The notes under the pieces: generated by a model | The model's input: only the letters and a program-made list of their open reading frames with translations | Told to the model about the DNA's origin: nothing | The model's database searches: none | Assembly (NCBI RefSeq): GCF_030378205.1 | Contig: NZ_CP127385.1 | Coordinates: forward strand, 5,434,001 to 5,498,000 | Reading direction: 5' to 3' | Length of the DNA: 64,000 nt | From: Bradyrhizobium sp. NP1 | GTDB taxonomy: Bacteria > Pseudomonadota > Alphaproteobacteria > Rhizobiales > Xanthobacteraceae | In this document: positions 25,876 to 34,808 of the stretch, piece by piece | How positions within the stretch are numbered: the stretch's first letter is position 1 | Layout of the letters: each line of letters begins with the position of its first letter | Made by a program: the position numbers and the translations under genes

Positions 25876-27405
25876 CTAGCCGCGGACCAGGGAGAACAGC
25901 CATCCCCGGCCGAACAGGACGAGGACGGAAAGGCCATAGGTGAAGGCGCCTACCGCGATCAGGAAGACGAGCGTCATCTCGTCGCGGAAGCGCGCCAGCG
26001 AGGCGAAATAACTGCCGGCCAGGTGTGCCGCGAGCCAAAGCACGGCGGCGAGGATGATGCCGACAAGCGCGAATTTCCCGAGCGAGCGCATCCAGCCCCG
26101 ATCGAGTTCGAGATAGCCCGAGCGCACCGAGAAGAACAGCACGAGCAGGAGATTGATCCAGGCGCCGACGGCGGTCGCCAGCGCAAGCCCGACCTGGGCG
26201 AGCGCGCCCATCAGCAGGACCTTCAATGCGACATTGACGGCGAGGCCCGTGAGCGAGGCCTTGACCGGGGTTGCGGTATCCTTGCGCGCGTAGAAGGCGG
26301 CAACCGCGCTGCGGATCGTCACGAACGGAATGAGGCCGATCGCATAGGCCGAAAGCGTGGCCGCGGCGGCCGCCGCGTCCGCGGTGGTATAGGCGCCGCG
26401 CACGAACACCGCGCGCACGATGGCATCGGGGACCGCCAGGAACGCCGCGACGAACGGCACGGTCGCAAGCAGGGTGAATTCGAAGGCGCGCCGCTGCGCC
26501 ACTGCTGCTCCCAGGTGATCGCTGGCGGTGATGCGCCGCGACATTTCCGGCAGCAGCACGGTGCCGATCGCGATCCCGATCACGCCGATCGGCAACTGGT
26601 AGAGCCGCTCGGCATAATAGAGCGCCGACAGCGCGCCGGCCGGCAGGAAGGTCGCGATGATGGTGTCGGCGAAAACCGCGACCTGCGTGCCCATCGAGCC
26701 CAGCGTCGCCGGTCCAATGGCGCGGAAGAAGGCGCGCACGTCCTCGTCCAGCCGCAACGGCGCAAAGCGCGGCAGCGTGCCATGGCGGGCGAGATCGCCG
26801 GCAAGCAGGAAATATTGCAGGAAGCCGGAGATCAGGATGCCCCAGGCGGCGGCATGACCGGCGGTCGGGAAGAATGCGGCGAGCGCCAGCGTCGCCATCA
26901 TCGAGAGATTGAGGAAGATCGAGGCGGCCGCAGCGGTGGCAAAGCGGTGCATCACGTTGAGCATGCCGCCATAAAGCGTGACCAGCGTGATCAGCAGCAG
27001 ATAGGGAAAGGTGATGCGCGTCAGCTCGACCGCAAGCTGCCGCTGCGCGGCGTCGTCGGTGAAGCCCGGCGCGAGCACCCGCAAGGCCTGCGGCATGAAG
27101 GCCCAGGCCGCGACCAGCAGCACCAGCTGCGAGACGAACAGCAGCGTGAAGATGCGGTCGGCGAACAGTCTTGCCGAGGCCTCGCCGCGCTCGCCCTGGA
27201 CATGGGCATAGGCCGGGATGAAGGCGGTGTTGAACGCGCCCTCGGCGAAGATCGCGCGAAAATTGTTGGGCAGCCGCCAGGCGACCAGGAACGCGTCCGC
27301 GATCGGCCCTGCGCCCAGGATCGCGGCGAGCATGATGTCGCGCGCGAGTCCCGTGATGCGCGAAAGCAGCGTGTAGCCGCCGACGGTAAAGATGCGCCCA
27401 AGCAT
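25876..27405 (-). CDS. murJ: Lipid II flippase MurJ
   Basis: 509 residues with about 14 membrane helices. It flips the peptidoglycan precursor lipid II across the inner membrane. Family signatures: N-terminal SRITGLARDIMLAAILGAG, then DAFLVAWRLPNNFR and IFAEGAFNTAFIPAY, plus charged residues inside membrane helices (R-rich early helices). The gene follows gnnB on the same strand with a 141-bp gap containing a repeat, so it may have its own promoter. Confidence 0.95.
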   Translation of the reverse strand: MLGRIFTVGGYTLLSRITGLARDIMLAAILGAGPIADAFLVAWRLPNNFRAIFAEGAFNTAFIPAYAHVQGERGEASARLFADRIFTLLFVSQLVLLVAAWAFMPQALRVLAPGFTDDAAQRQLAVELTRITFPYLLLITLVTLYGGMLNVMHRFATAAAASIFLNLSMMATLALAAFFPTAGHAAAWGILISGFLQYFLLAGDLARHGTLPRFAPLRLDEDVRAFFRAIGPATLGSMGTQVAVFADTIIATFLPAGALSALYYAERLYQLPIGVIGIAIGTVLLPEMSRRITASDHLGAAVAQRRAFEFTLLATVPFVAAFLAVPDAIVRAVFVRGAYTTADAAAAAATLSAYAIGLIPFVTIRSAVAAFYARKDTATPVKASLTGLAVNVALKVLLMGALAQVGLALATAVGAWINLLLVLFFSVRSGYLELDRGWMRSLGKFALVGIILAAVLWLAAHLAGSYFASLARFRDEMTLVFLIAVGAFTYGLSVLVLFGRGWLFSLVRG

Positions 27406-27419
27406 GCGATGCTTCTACA

Positions 27420-27464
27420 GCATGATCCGGAAAAATCGATGTTCGTGTCCCGAATAGATCATGC
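27420..27464. repeat. Degenerate palindromic intergenic repeat
   Basis: GCATGATC (27420-27427) and GATCATGC (27457-27464) bracket CGGAAAAATCGATGTTCGTG and some 9 further bases. It looks like a relative of the GCATGATCCGGAAAA-type palindrome common between rhizobial genes. It lies in the murJ leader region. Confidence 0.5.
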
Positions 27465-27546
27465 CACGGCAAAAAACCAAAGTGCGATGGCGCTTCAAGG
27501 CATCCATCGCGCTCCGGCGCACACCATCAACTCAAAGCGGCCGAAA

Positions 27547-28698
27547 TCAGCCCGCAATGGCGCCACGCACCGCCTCGATGATGCGCGCCTGCGTCGCCTC
27601 GTCGAGATAGGCGTGCATCGGCAGGCTGATGACGTCCTCCGACAGCCGCTCGCTGACCGGCACGCCGCCCTCGGCCACCGGGAAACCGCGATAGGCCTGC
27701 TGCTGGTGCATCGATTTCGGGTAATAGATCGCGGTCGGAACGCCCTGCGCCTTCAGCGCGGCGGCGAATTCGTCGCGGTTGGTGCCCCTGGGCAGGCGGA
27801 TGGTGTATTGCGCCCAGACCGAGGTGCAGCCCTCGGCAAGCCGCGGCACGGTCACGACGTTGCCGAGCCCGCGCGCATAGCGCTCCGCCACCCTGTTGCG
27901 CGCCGCGATCTCGTCCTCGAAGATCTTCAGCTTCTCGATCAGGATCGCCGCCTGCATGGTGTCGAGACGAGCGGTGAGCCCGATGCGGACGTTGTCGTAC
28001 TTGTCCGAGCCCTGGCCGTGGACGCGGATGCTGCGCAGCGTTTCGGCGAGGTTCGCGTCATCGGTGAAGATCGCGCCGCCGTCGCCAAAGCAGCCGAGCG
28101 GTTTCGCGGGGAAGAAGCTCGTCGCTGTCGCAAGCCCGAAGGTGCCGAGGCGCCGCCCCTTGTAGCTCGCGCCAAAGCCTTGGGCAGCGTCATCAAGCAC
28201 GAACAGCCCCTCCTCGGCCGCGACGCCGGCGACCGCATCATGGTCGGCGCTCTGTCCGAACAGGTCGACCGGGATCACCGCGACGGGCTTGAGCCCGCGC
28301 TGCCGCGCGCTCGCAATGCCCCGCCGCAGCGAGTGGACATCGATATTGAAGGTCTGCTCCTCGACGTCGACGAAAACGGGCGTCGCGCCGGTCAGCGCCA
28401 CGGCCTCGCCGGTCGCGCAGAAGGTGAAGGTCGGGCACAGCACCGCATCGCCCTCGCCCACGCCTTTGGCCATCAGCACCATCAGCAGCGCGTCAGTGCC
28501 GCTGGCACAGGTGACGACGTGCCGGGCGCCGGAGAATTTCGCCAGCGCGGCCTCGAGCTCGGCGACCTCGGGGCCGTTGATGAACTGGCAGTGGGCCAGC
28601 ACCTTGGCGACCGCCTCGTCCAGCGTCTTGCCGAGCCGGCGGCGCTGCGAGGCAATATCGATGAAGGGAACGGGCTCAGGACGCAGGTGCTGGTTCAT
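27547..28698 (-). CDS. gnnB: PLP-dependent sugar aminotransferase, probable GnnB
   Basis: 383 residues from the ATG at 28698 (MNQHLRPEPVPFIDI), preceded by AAGG; 28725 is an alternative start. DegT/DnrJ/EryC1/StrS fold: FIDIASQRRRLG, CASGTDALLMVLMA, VDLFGQSADHDAV, and the PLP lysine in SFFPAKPLGCFGDGGAI. It would transfer an amino group to a 3-keto sugar nucleotide. Together with the upstream oxidoreductase it matches either GnnA/GnnB (UDP-GlcNAc to UDP-GlcNAc3N for diaminoglucose lipid A) or WlbA/WlbC. The lack of a neighbouring acetyltransferase, and the known diamino-sugar lipid A of Bradyrhizobium-type bacteria, favour GnnB. Confidence 0.75.
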   Translation of the reverse strand: MNQHLRPEPVPFIDIASQRRRLGKTLDEAVAKVLAHCQFINGPEVAELEAALAKFSGARHVVTCASGTDALLMVLMAKGVGEGDAVLCPTFTFCATGEAVALTGATPVFVDVEEQTFNIDVHSLRRGIASARQRGLKPVAVIPVDLFGQSADHDAVAGVAAEEGLFVLDDAAQGFGASYKGRRLGTFGLATATSFFPAKPLGCFGDGGAIFTDDANLAETLRSIRVHGQGSDKYDNVRIGLTARLDTMQAAILIEKLKIFEDEIAARNRVAERYARGLGNVVTVPRLAEGCTSVWAQYTIRLPRGTNRDEFAAALKAQGVPTAIYYPKSMHQQQAYRGFPVAEGGVPVSERLSEDVISLPMHAYLDEATQARIIEAVRGAIAG

Positions 28699-28792
28699 GG
28701 TGCCTTGCAGAGGTTGGGACGACATTGCTCGACCGCTATCTTGCTGAGCATGGCCTGGCCGGAAAGCCGGTCCCGCTTTTCCGGGCCATGCG

Positions 28793-29812
28793 CTAGCCGA
28801 CAACCTTGCGGGGCCCCTTGCGGGCGGGCGCAGTCGCAGCCGGCCTGGCGGGCGTTTCGAGGCAGCGAGTGGCGATCTCGAGGCTGGCCACGCCCTCATC
28901 GCCGGTTACCGCCGGCACCGCATTGGTGCGCACGGCATGAAGGAACGCAATCAGCTCGGCGCGCAGCGGCTCGTCATGGCCGACGGGAAGATGACGCATC
29001 GAATAGCTGCCGTCCGGCTTGAAGCCGAAGCACTCGGTGACCTGCCGAGTCAGGAGATCGCCCATCACATATTTGCCGCGGGTCGCGACCGTGACGTTGC
29101 GCGCCTTGAACGGCGTCAGCCAGTTGGTGTTGATGTGGGCGAGCACGCCGGATTCAGTGCGGAACTGCAGCAGCGCGATGTCCTCGCGCTCGGCCACCGC
29201 GCTGGAAAGTTGCGGCTGCACCTCGACGATGTCGGATTCGGTGAACCAGCGGATCAGGTCGATGTCGTGGACGGCGAGATCGATCACGACGCCGACATTG
29301 GACATGCGCGGCGGGAACGGGCCGACGCGGGTGATGGCGATCGAAAGGATGTCCTCGCCCGAGATCGCCTGCTTGATCGCGGCGACCGCCGGGTTGAAGC
29401 GCTCGACATGCCCGACCATCAGCGTGACGCCGGCACGCTGCGCGGCGGCGACGATCTCCCGTCCCTCCTCGACCGTGGAGGCGATCGGCTTTTCGACCAG
29501 CACATGGATGTTGCGCGCGATGCAGGCGAGCGCGACCTCGTGATGCAGGTGGGTGGGCGCGGCCACCGTGACGGCATCGACGCCCTCGGCGAACAGGTCG
29601 TCGAGGCTCTCGAAGGTGCGGCAGCCGGTCAGCTCGGTCGCGCGGGTACGGTGCGCCGGCAGCGGATCGACGACGCCGACCAGATCGATGTCGGGCAGCC
29701 CCGCCAGCACGCGCGCATGATTGCTGCCCATCACACCCGCGCCGATCACGCCGACGCGAAGCGGATGTTTCGCGCCTGCCTCAATCCCCGATGAGGACTT
29801 TCCCACACTCAT
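28793..29812 (-). CDS. gnnA: Gfo/Idh/MocA oxidoreductase, probable GnnA
   Basis: 339 residues. Rossmann NAD site VGVIGAGVMGSNHARVLAGL at about 20-39, the family EKP motif (VLVEKPIASTVEEG) and a C-terminal substrate domain with DLAVHDIDLIRWF. It would oxidise the 3-OH of a UDP-sugar to a ketone, which the next gene aminates. GnnA (acting on UDP-GlcNAc) and WlbA/WbpB (acting on UDP-GlcNAcA) are close relatives; I prefer GnnA from the two-gene context. The C-terminus is a Pro/Ala/Lys tail. Gap to gnnB is 94 bp, in one direction. Confidence 0.75.
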   Translation of the reverse strand: MSVGKSSSGIEAGAKHPLRVGVIGAGVMGSNHARVLAGLPDIDLVGVVDPLPAHRTRATELTGCRTFESLDDLFAEGVDAVTVAAPTHLHHEVALACIARNIHVLVEKPIASTVEEGREIVAAAQRAGVTLMVGHVERFNPAVAAIKQAISGEDILSIAITRVGPFPPRMSNVGVVIDLAVHDIDLIRWFTESDIVEVQPQLSSAVAEREDIALLQFRTESGVLAHINTNWLTPFKARNVTVATRGKYVMGDLLTRQVTECFGFKPDGSYSMRHLPVGHDEPLRAELIAFLHAVRTNAVPAVTGDEGVASLEIATRCLETPARPAATAPARKGPRKVVG

Positions 29813-29983
29813 GCGCCGACCCCGAACGTCCCATGCAAACTACCCCGGGCGCTTCCTAGCATGCCGTCACAGATGTGGCGAATGCCGAGAGGCGTTCCCG
29901 GACACGATTTGATTCAAAACATTACAACGCCTGGTCGTGGGATTTTCGGGCGAAAATAGCCCGAAATGCAGGCAAGTTCGAAC
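29813..29983. other. Upstream region of gnnA with a small hairpin
   Basis: No gene. TTTCGGGC (29944-29951) pairs with GCCCGAAA (29959-29966) around a 7-base loop. The gnnA promoter should lie in this stretch. Confidence 0.4.
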
Positions 29984-30149
29984 CTGGTGTCCCGGTTCTG
30001 ACATTCGCATCATTTTGCGGAGCCACGTTTGCGAATGTCAGAACCAAAGGGACACTAGCAAACATAAGATTCTAGTGTGGCTCTGGCTCTGACGTTCCTT
30101 TGAGGAATGTGCTGCGAAAGTGAAAGGAACGTCAGAGCCGCCACACTAG
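29984..30149. repeat. Paired palindromic element in reverse orientation, units B (29984-30058) and A (30072-30149)
   Basis: The left unit ends GGGACACTAG and the right unit starts CTAGTGTGG and ends CCACACTAG. The 13-base spacer CAAACATAAGATT is, in reverse complement, 10/13 identical to the spacer at 2632-2644. The bulged arms face each other, as in the 2.6-kb copy. It separates the manC and gnnA transcription units. Confidence 0.85.
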
Positions 30150-30169
30150 GTGATTCGCGGCAACGGGCC

Positions 30170-31582
30170 TTACGACCGCCGGTAGTCATCCTCGATGCGG
30201 ATGATGTCGTCCTCGCCGAGATAGCTGCCGGTCTGCACCTCGATCAGCTCCAGCAGGATCTTGCCGGGGTTTTCCAGCCGGTGCACCGCGCCGATCGGGA
30301 TATAGATCGATTGGTTCTCGTGCACGGTCTTGACGTCCTCGTTGACGGTGACGCGCGCCGCGCCCCGCACCACGATCCAGTGCTCGGAGCGGTGGTAGTG
30401 CTTCTGCAGCGACAGCCGCTGCCCCGGCTTGACGATGATCCGCTTGACCTGGTGGCGCTCGCCATTGTCGACCGACTGATAGCTGCCCCAGGGACGGTGC
30501 ACCTTGAGATGATCCTCGGTGACTTGTGGCGCCACCGTCTTCAGTTTCGCGACCAGCCGCTTCAGCCCGTTGGCGTCCTTCTGGCGCGACACCAGCACGG
30601 CATCCTGCGTCGCCACCACCACCAGATCGTCGACGCCTTCCAGCGCCACCAGCGCCTTGTCGGTCACGACGTTGCAGTTGCGGGAATCCTCGAACACGCC
30701 GGCGCCGCGCGCCGCATTGCCCTGCGCGTCCTTGTCCGACAATTCCCACACCGCGTGCCAGGAGCCGACGTCCGACCAGCCGCAGGAAACCGGCACCACG
30801 GCCGCGCGCGCGGTCTTTTCCATCACCGCATAGTCGATCGAGATCGCCTTGGCCGCGCCGAAGGCCTGCGGCTCCAGCGTGACGAAGCCGAGGTCGCGCC
30901 CGGCCCGGGCGACCGCGTCGGTCACCGCCTGCACGCTGTCGGGATCGAGCTTGCCGTATTCGTCGAGCAGCACGGCGGCACGGAACATGAAGTTGCCGCT
31001 GTTCCAGAGATAGCCGGCCTTGAGGTATTCGGCGGCCTTGGCCTGGTCCGGCTTCTCGACGAACTTCGCAACCGCGCGCACGGCGCCGGCAACCGTCTCG
31101 CCGGGATTGATGTAGCCATATTCGGTCGCCGCGCGCTCCGGCTTGATGCCGAAGGTCACGATCCGCCCCTGCTCCGCTGCCGCCAGCCCTTCGCGGCAGG
31201 CCGCGATGAAGGAAGCGGTGTCGCGCACCACGTGGTCGGCGGCAAGCGCCAGCACCACCGCCTCCTCGTCGCGCGATCGGGCAAACACCGCGCCGGCGGC
31301 GATCGCAGGACCGGAATCCCGCCGTGCCGGCTCCAGCAGCACGTCGGCCTCGATGCCGATCTCGGCGAGCTGCTCCAGCACCATGAAGCGATAGGCGGCA
31401 TTGGTGATGACGATCGGCCGTTCGAACAGCGCCGGATCGGACACCCGTGCCAGCGTATCCTGGAACGTCGAGCGCGCGCCGAACAGCGGCAGGAACTGCT
31501 TGGGACGCACCTCGCGCGAGGCCGGCCACAACCGCGTCCCGGCGCCGCCGCACATGATCAGGGGAATGATTTTTCGCGTCAT
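30170..31582 (-). CDS. manC: Mannose-1-phosphate guanylyltransferase / mannose-6-phosphate isomerase
   Basis: 470 residues from the ATG at 31582 (MTRKIIPLIMCGG). The N-terminal nucleotidyltransferase (about 1-290) has the pyrophosphorylase signature GGAGTRLWPASREVRPKQFL, then VLALAADHV and FVEKPD. The C-terminal type II phosphomannose isomerase cupin (about 345-470) has the HYHRSEHWIVV metal site. It makes GDP-mannose for LPS core and other glycans. It lies 10 bp downstream of lpsL, so the two form an operon. Confidence 0.95.
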   Translation of the reverse strand: MTRKIIPLIMCGGAGTRLWPASREVRPKQFLPLFGARSTFQDTLARVSDPALFERPIVITNAAYRFMVLEQLAEIGIEADVLLEPARRDSGPAIAAGAVFARSRDEEAVVLALAADHVVRDTASFIAACREGLAAAEQGRIVTFGIKPERAATEYGYINPGETVAGAVRAVAKFVEKPDQAKAAEYLKAGYLWNSGNFMFRAAVLLDEYGKLDPDSVQAVTDAVARAGRDLGFVTLEPQAFGAAKAISIDYAVMEKTARAAVVPVSCGWSDVGSWHAVWELSDKDAQGNAARGAGVFEDSRNCNVVTDKALVALEGVDDLVVVATQDAVLVSRQKDANGLKRLVAKLKTVAPQVTEDHLKVHRPWGSYQSVDNGERHQVKRIIVKPGQRLSLQKHYHRSEHWIVVRGAARVTVNEDVKTVHENQSIYIPIGAVHRLENPGKILLELIEVQTGSYLGEDDIIRIEDDYRRS

Positions 31583-31592
31583 GGCGGTCTGT

Positions 31593-32615
31593 TCACTGGA
31601 TTGCGTGATAGTCACGATACCACGACACGAAGCGGGCGACGCCCTCCTCGATGGTCGTGGATGGGCGGAAACCGATATCGCGGGCAATGTCCTCGATGTC
31701 GGCATAGGTGGCCGGGACATCGCCGGGCTGCATCGGCAGCAGCTCTTTTTTGGCCGGCCGGCCGAGCTCCTTCTCCAGCAGCGAGACGACGTGCATCAGC
31801 TCCTCTGGCCGATTGTTGCCGACATTGTAGATTTTCCATGGCGCCGCGCTGCTCGCGGGATCGGGCTTGTCCCCGCTCCAGGCCGGATTGGGTTGCGGCG
31901 GACGATCGATCAGCCGCACGACGGCGTGGGCGACATCGTCGACATAGGTGAAGTCGCGCCGCATCTTGCCGTGGTTGAACAGCTTGATCGGGCTGCCCTC
32001 GATAATGGCCTTCGTAAACAGGAACATCGCCATGTCGGGCCGGCCCCAGGGACCGTAGACCGTGAAGAAGCGAAGGCCGGTCGCCGGAATCCGATAGAGG
32101 TGGCTATAGGCATGGGCCATCAGCTCGTTGGCCTTCTTCGTGGCTGCGTAGAGGCTGATCGGATGATCGACATTATCGTGGACGGAAAACGGCAGCCTGG
32201 TGTTGGCGCCGTAGACCGAGGAGGATGACGCGAACACGAGGTGCTCGCAGCCATGATGGCGGCAGCCCTCCAGCACGTTGACAAAACCCTCGAGATTGGC
32301 GTCGACATAGGCGTGCGGATGCTCCAGCGAATAGCGCACGCCGGCCTGCGCGGCGAGATGGATCACGCGGGGGAACCGGTGCTGCTGGAACAGCGCCTTG
32401 ATGGCCGCGCGATCGGTGAGGTCGACACGGGCGAACTGGAAGCGAGGGTTGCGCTTGAGGATTTCAAGCCGCGACTGTTTCAAGGCCGGGTCATAGTAAC
32501 TGCTGAGATTGTCGAGGCCGAAGACATCATGCCCGGATTCCAGCAACTGGCGAGCGACGTGCAAGCCGATGAAGCCCGCCGCACCGGTCACCAAAATTGT
32601 CCCTTTCGAGCCCAT
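31593..32615 (-). CDS. lpsL: UDP-glucuronate 4-epimerase
   Basis: 340 residues, extended short-chain dehydrogenase. NAD site TGAAGFIGLHVARQLL; catalytic SSSSVYG and SLYAATKKANE (Tyr-X3-Lys); the RFFTVYGPWGRPDMAMFLFT segment is characteristic of UDP-GlcA 4-epimerases (LpsL/Cap1J group). It makes UDP-galacturonate, a donor for rhizobial lipid A and core. First gene of the lpsL-manC pair, divergent from the membrane gene at 32782. Confidence 0.9.
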   Translation of the reverse strand: MGSKGTILVTGAAGFIGLHVARQLLESGHDVFGLDNLSSYYDPALKQSRLEILKRNPRFQFARVDLTDRAAIKALFQQHRFPRVIHLAAQAGVRYSLEHPHAYVDANLEGFVNVLEGCRHHGCEHLVFASSSSVYGANTRLPFSVHDNVDHPISLYAATKKANELMAHAYSHLYRIPATGLRFFTVYGPWGRPDMAMFLFTKAIIEGSPIKLFNHGKMRRDFTYVDDVAHAVVRLIDRPPQPNPAWSGDKPDPASSAAPWKIYNVGNNRPEELMHVVSLLEKELGRPAKKELLPMQPGDVPATYADIEDIARDIGFRPSTTIEEGVARFVSWYRDYHAIQ

Positions 32616-32781
32616 TTCTCGCGGTACCAGGTCGATTATTGCCAGCCGAACGGGCCTGTTTAGCCACTATATCGAGCGGCTCGCAATAGGTGATGCCGAC
32701 TATTGCCAGATTGCGTTTGACGCCATACCAAGTCGCCGACGCGGCGACCGTGCTGCGCCTTTCTGAACAAGAACGGGCAAG

Positions 32782-33744
32782 ATGCGCCGAATTCTGCTCT
32801 CCACGCTCAAGATACTGGTTTCGGCGGCCCTGCTTTACCTCGCGCTAAAGAAGGTCGACCTTCGCGAGCTTGCCGCTCGCCTGACCAATATCGCGAGCCT
32901 CGGCTGGATCGTGATGGCGATCGCCGCGACGTTTGCCCAGATCGCCTTCGGCGTCCTGCGCTGGCGCGAGATCAGCGCCGAATGCGGCGCGCCGCTGGCG
33001 ATCGGACAGGCCATGCGGTTCAACCTGATCGGAACGTTCTTCAATCAAACTCTGCCATCCTCGATCGGAGGCGACGCGGTCCGGCTCTGGCTGGTGGCGC
33101 GCAACGGCGCGGGATGGCGCGCGGCCACCTATTCGATCTTTATCGACCGCGCCGTCGGACTGATCGCGCTCGCGATCGTGATCGTCGCCAGCCTGCCCTG
33201 GAGCTACCGGCTGATCGACGACCCGCAGGGCCGGTCCGCGCTGCTGTTCATCGATTTCGCCGCGCTGGCCGGAGGCCTCGGATTCCTGGTTTTCGGCAAG
33301 CTGCAATGGCCGTGGCTGAAGCGCTGGTGGGGCACGCATCACCTTCACGCCTGCGCGGTCATTGCCAACCGCGTGCTGTTCAGCCGCACGCGCGGTCCCA
33401 GGGTCGTGGCCTTGTCGCTGACCGTGCACGTCCTTACCGTCGTGATCGCCTGGTGCGTCGTGCAGGCGATCGCGGCGCCGGTGACATTCGGCCAGGTCTT
33501 CCTGCTCGTTCCGCCGGTCATCCTCATCACGATGCTGCCGATCTCGATCGCGGGCTGGGGCGTGCGCGAAGCGACGATGGGACTGGCGTTCGGCTATGCG
33601 GGCCTGATGGCCAACGAAGGCGTGAATGTTTCCCTGCTGTTCGGAGCGGTTGCCTTTCTCGTCGGCGCGTTCGGCGGGCTGGTGTGGATATTCAGCGCCG
33701 AAAAGGCGGAGCGGCCTTCGATTCCGATCCAAGTTCCTGAATAG
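32782..33744 (+). CDS. Lysylphosphatidylglycerol synthase-type transmembrane protein (UPF0104)
   Basis: 320 residues with about eight membrane segments and no soluble catalytic domain. Motifs GTFFNQTLPSSIGGDAVR and PISIAGWGVREATMG are those of the flippase-like half of MprF and of stand-alone AglD/UPF0104 proteins. The role is probably lipid or polyprenyl-linked sugar flipping. It lies 20 bp upstream of a WecA/WbpL-like transferase, which suggests that the two act on the same lipid-linked sugar. Confidence 0.85.
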   Translation: MRRILLSTLKILVSAALLYLALKKVDLRELAARLTNIASLGWIVMAIAATFAQIAFGVLRWREISAECGAPLAIGQAMRFNLIGTFFNQTLPSSIGGDAVRLWLVARNGAGWRAATYSIFIDRAVGLIALAIVIVASLPWSYRLIDDPQGRSALLFIDFAALAGGLGFLVFGKLQWPWLKRWWGTHHLHACAVIANRVLFSRTRGPRVVALSLTVHVLTVVIAWCVVQAIAAPVTFGQVFLLVPPVILITMLPISIAGWGVREATMGLAFGYAGLMANEGVNVSLLFGAVAFLVGAFGGLVWIFSAEKAERPSIPIQVPE

Positions 33745-33764
33745 GACTGCCGGAAGCCAGACCG

Positions 33765-34772
33765 ATGAACGCCACCGGAATCCTGACGGTCCTGTTCGCG
33801 ATCGCCGTTGCGGCGGCGATTTCGGCATGCCTCATCAGGCTGCTGTTGCCGCTGTTGCAACGCCATGCGCTGACCGCGCCGAACGCGCGCTCGTCGCACA
33901 CCGTCCCGACGCCGCAGGGCGCAGGCATTGCCGTCGTTGCAGCCACCCTGCTGTCAGCGACAGCCTGCCTTGCATGGATCGGACAGCAAGCTCCGGCCGA
34001 CCTGTTTGCCGCGACCACGTTCATCGCCGTGGTCGGACTAGCCGACGATTTCAAGTCGATCCCGATCGTGCCGCGCCTTCTCCTGCAGGCGATAGCTGTC
34101 GGCGCGATCCTCCTCGCCGCACCGGCCGACCTCAGGATTTTCCCGAGCGCGCCTCTGCTGCTCGAACGCGGACTGCTGCTGCTCGGCGGCCTGTGGTTCG
34201 TGAACCTGGTCAACTTCATGGACGGGCTCGACCTCATGACGGTGTCGGAGGTCGTGCCGATCAGCGCCGCATTGGTCGTGCTTGGCGCGTCAGGGCAGCT
34301 TCCGCCTGCCGTCGCCGCGACTGCAGCCGCGCTCTGCGGCGCGATGATCGGCTTCGCGCCGTTCAACCGTCCCGTCGCCAGGATCTTCCTCGGCGATGTC
34401 GGCAGCCTGCCAGTCGGCCTGTTGCTCGGCTGGTGTCTTCTGCAACTCGCCTGGCACCAGCAACTGGCCGCAGCCATCCTGTTGCCGCTGTACTACCTGA
34501 CCGATGCCACGCTGACGCTCTCGCGACGGATATCCCAGCGTCAGAAATTCTGGATTGCCCATCGCACGCATTTTTATCAACGCGCCAGCGACAACGGCTT
34601 TTCGGTGCAGCGCATTACCGGTGAGATTTTTGCGCTCAATCTCGGCCTCGGCGCGCTCGCCATCGCGTCAACGCAAACGCAGTCTGTCGCAATGCGTGCC
34701 GCGCTCGTATTGACCGGATGCGTTGCCGTCGCCTGGGTGCTGCTCCGCTTCTCGCGGCGAAGGCGCTGCTGA
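33765..34772 (+). CDS. WecA/WbpL-like undecaprenyl-phosphate sugar-1-phosphate transferase
   Basis: 335 residues, about ten membrane helices, PNPT family. Conserved loops: SSHTVPTPQGAGIAVV, VGLADDFKSIP (the DD pair), NFMDGLD, RIFLGDVGSLPVGLLLG and the late HRTHFYQRA histidine loop. It would start an O-antigen or similar chain by loading the first sugar phosphate on undecaprenyl phosphate. The downstream convergent genes encode a WbpV-like reductase and a WbpM-like dehydratase, so the first sugar may be QuiNAc or FucNAc. The extreme C-terminus is basic. Confidence 0.88.
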   Translation: MNATGILTVLFAIAVAAAISACLIRLLLPLLQRHALTAPNARSSHTVPTPQGAGIAVVAATLLSATACLAWIGQQAPADLFAATTFIAVVGLADDFKSIPIVPRLLLQAIAVGAILLAAPADLRIFPSAPLLLERGLLLLGGLWFVNLVNFMDGLDLMTVSEVVPISAALVVLGASGQLPPAVAATAAALCGAMIGFAPFNRPVARIFLGDVGSLPVGLLLGWCLLQLAWHQQLAAAILLPLYYLTDATLTLSRRISQRQKFWIAHRTHFYQRASDNGFSVQRITGEIFALNLGLGALAIASTQTQSVAMRAALVLTGCVAVAWVLLRFSRRRRC

Positions 34773-34808
34773 GGCCATCGAGGCCCCTTTCGCGCGATCA
34801 CAAAACCA

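Noticed and set aside
23812..29022. A 1736-codon open frame on the plus strand
   Set aside because: It runs antisense to four well-recognised genes (Mo hydroxylase, murJ, gnnB, gnnA). Such long antisense openings arise from high-GC codon use; the translation is rich in Arg, Gly, His and Asp and has no domain.
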